From Flavobacteriaceae bacterium (GTDB lineage Bacteria > Bacteroidota > Bacteroidia > Flavobacteriales > Flavobacteriaceae), in contig JANQSO010000008.1 of assembly GCA_028284005.1 (NCBI GenBank), positions 62,001-126,000 of the forward strand: a stretch of 64,000 bases of DNA, in the 5' to 3' direction. Below the pieces are notes generated by a model. The model saw only the letters and a list, made by a program, of their open reading frames with translations, had not been told where the DNA came from and did no database searches. Made by a program: the position numbers and the translations under genes. Positions 62,698 to 64,000 of the stretch are shown here, piece by piece (the stretch's first letter is position 1; every line of letters begins with the position of its first letter).

Positions 62698-63350
62698 ATC
62701 GAGATAATATTGTTCTTTAACGCATATATGACCAACCCTACTCTATTCTTTATGTTGAGCTTATTAAAAAGTTCCTGTCGGTACCCATCGATGGTCTTAG
62801 GGCTTAAATTCATGACCCCGGCAATTTCTTTATACGTCATCTCACTACAAGCCAATTGCAAAAATGTAATTTCATTTTCTTTAAGTACCAACTGATTTTT
62901 TTGTTGCTCGGGTTGCAAAGAATGCAAAAGTGTTGTAGCAACTTTTTCGGAATGGTAATATCCTTTAGTGATAACTTCTGTCAACGCTTCCTGAAGTTTA
63001 TCCGGATGAATATCTTTCAGCAAATAACCTTTTGCCCCTCCGCGTAGCATTTTTAGAATGGTCAATTCGTCATCCTCCATAGATAGTGCCAAAACTTTGA
63101 TCTCCGGGTGGGTATTGGTAAGCCATTGCACAGTTTCGAAGCCGTCCATAACCGGCATATTAATATCCAACAAAATAATTTCGGGTAGTGTCTTAGCGGC
63201 CTTTATCTGTTGCTGTAGGTCAAAGCCGTTTTTAGCATGGTACAAAACTTTAAATCCGGAAAAAGTATCTATCAGCTTTTCTAAAGAACCAGCAAAAAGT
63301 AAATGGTCGTCTACTATTGCTATAGTATGGTCTGTGGAGTTATTTGTCAT
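62694..63350 (-). CDS. LuxR-type (NarL/FixJ) response regulator
   Basis: A 218-residue two-component response regulator. The receiver domain (residues 8-125) has acidic DDH, the phosphoacceptor Asp in ILLDINMPVMDG, the Thr/Ser region LALSMEDD and Lys in LLKDI. The C-terminal LuxR-type helix-turn-helix reads EITFLQLACSEMTYKEIAGVMNLSPKTIDGYRQ. It overlaps the histidine kinase gene upstream by 11 bases and forms an operon with it. Target genes are unknown. Confidence 0.95.
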   Translation of the reverse strand: MTNNSTDHTIAIVDDHLLFAGSLEKLIDTFSGFKVLYHAKNGFDLQQQIKAAKTLPEIILLDINMPVMDGFETVQWLTNTHPEIKVLALSMEDDELTILKMLRGGAKGYLLKDIHPDKLQEALTEVITKGYYHSEKVATTLLHSLQPEQQKNQLVLKENEITFLQLACSEMTYKEIAGVMNLSPKTIDGYRQELFNKLNIKNRVGLVIYALKNNIISI

Positions 63351-64000
63351 GGGTATAGGGATATTTTAAAAACAAGTTGGTTCCTTCTCCAATTTTCGAG
63401 CTGATCGATAAATCTGCTTCCAATAATTCTGCACGGCCCTTCATGGTTTGCATACCGCTGTTTTCATTATTTTGAGTAGGGTCAAACCCTACACCGTCAT
63501 CTTTCGCGGTAATTTCTAATTCGGTTTCTTTATAATTTAAATGTACTAATAAATTATTTGCTTTTGCATGTTTTATAACATTTGAAAAGAATTCCTGCAA
63601 GATTCTAAAGATGATAATTTCGTTTTCACTTTTAATAAAAGCCTCATTTCCTTCAATTTTGAAAGTAGCCTCTAAGAAATTTAACCTGTTAAATCGTTCC
63701 AGTTCCAGCTTCAAAGAAGTGACAAGGCCGTTTTTCTGAATTACATCACTATTAAGGATCTTTGATAAAGAGCGGATCTCTGTAACAGATTCTTTAACTA
63801 CTTCTTTAGTTTCCTTGATCTGGTCGTGGAACTCCAGCGGAGTTGTATTTAGTAACATATTTAACTGTATGTTCGCTACAGACAATAATTGCCCAACATT
63901 ATCATGCAGTTCCCATGCAATATTCTTTAACGTTTGTTCCTGTATCTCCAGTTGAGAATTTGCGAGTTCTTTTTCAAATTTTTGTTTTGCTTCAAGCTTG
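63340..64000 (-). CDS. Histidine kinase (HisKA_3/HATPase_c), 5' end outside window
   Basis: The C-terminal 219 residues of a NarL-type sensor kinase; the N-terminal sensor part lies beyond the right edge. The phosphoacceptor helix WELHDNVGQLLSVANIQLN (His in ELHDN) is complete. The ATPase domain shows RILQEFFSNVIKHAKAN (N-box), DDGVGFDP (G1 box) and GMQTMKGRAELL (G2 box). The frame is open through the right edge; an internal Met start near 63885 is really Leu (TTG) within the His helix. It precedes and overlaps the response regulator. Confidence 0.93.
   Translation of the reverse strand, partial: KLEAKQKFEKELANSQLEIQEQTLKNIAWELHDNVGQLLSVANIQLNMLLNTTPLEFHDQIKETKEVVKESVTEIRSLSKILNSDVIQKNGLVTSLKLELERFNRLNFLEATFKIEGNEAFIKSENEIIIFRILQEFFSNVIKHAKANNLLVHLNYKETELEITAKDDGVGFDPTQNNENSGMQTMKGRAELLEADLSISSKIGEGTNLFLKYPYTHDK

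Noticed and set aside
63340..63885. A short complete histidine kinase starting at 63885
   Set aside because: That codon is TTG encoding Leu within the conserved phosphoacceptor helix; the frame continues open to the window edge, so the gene is truncated by the window.
1..64000. CRISPR arrays, tRNA or rRNA genes, insertion sequences, prophage
   Set aside because: Reading the intergenic regions on both strands showed no regularly spaced repeats, no tRNA T-loop signatures, no transposase or integrase genes and no terminal repeats. Small RNA genes without these marks could still be missed.

Overview
The window is a chromosomal segment of a Bacteroidota bacterium, almost certainly a member of the Flavobacteriaceae. 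The evidence is low GC content, A-rich sequences ahead of start codons in place of strong Shine-Dalgarno motifs, and many -7 boxes of the Bacteroidota form TAnnTTTG. Two proteins carry type IX secretion (T9SS) sorting tails, and there are many lipoproteins, SusC-like outer-membrane barrels, DUF5916, a fused E1 alpha/beta dehydrogenase and a menaquinone pathway. No phage, insertion sequence, CRISPR array, rRNA or tRNA was seen. Most of the region is compact, ordinary chromosome with small operons.

Layout. 1-2.2 kb: a minus-strand sulfate-activation operon (cysQ, tandem DUF2061 protein, cysC, cysD running off the edge). 2.3-14.6 kb: dps, an SMP-30-like lipoprotein, a very large metallophosphatase/kinase-like/barrel fusion, an HD-PycTM fusion facing a 792-aa GAF-type protein, a TlpA-like thioredoxin, SIMPL, rhomboid and LpxL-type acyltransferase genes. 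14.6-18.2 kb: a three-gene minus-strand operon read here as copper uptake (small Cys protein, OprC-type TonB receptor, tandem YtkA-like Met/His lipoprotein). 18.4-30.2 kb: a DUF5916 barrel protein, glmM, acpH-ggt, an unknown four-helix membrane protein, uvrA and a LOG-family protein. 30.2-35.8 kb: an inactive-looking M1 peptidase fused to a barrel, and a metzincin lipoprotein with a secreted partner.

35.9-50.6 kb: fused E1 dehydrogenase, asnB, and a menaquinone neighbourhood (menB, menD, menF, hotdog thioesterase) with a C1 peptidase, CvfB and a STAS-like protein between its parts, then an esterase, an LRR protein and a bile-acid-type symporter. 50.8-57.3 kb: cspA, a T9SS lipase-like protein, a coiled-coil membrane protein, a T9SS YCF48-repeat protein and dnaK. 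57.4-64 kb: umuDC, sdaA, an NTF2-like protein, panB, an RluA-type synthase, and a LuxR-type response regulator with its histidine kinase cut by the edge.

The points most worth a second look are: a UmuD homologue lacking both catalytic residues, under a twin GGAATWATTCC palindrome and apparently on a leaderless mRNA; the copper operon with both copper-ligand motifs of OprC present in its receptor; the phosphatase/kinase-like/barrel fusion; the HD-PycTM fusion, related to Pycsar effectors but with no cyclase nearby; and the dead-looking M1/barrel fusion. Several genes have TAnnTTTG only 4-6 bases before the ATG, which suggests leaderless transcripts are common here.
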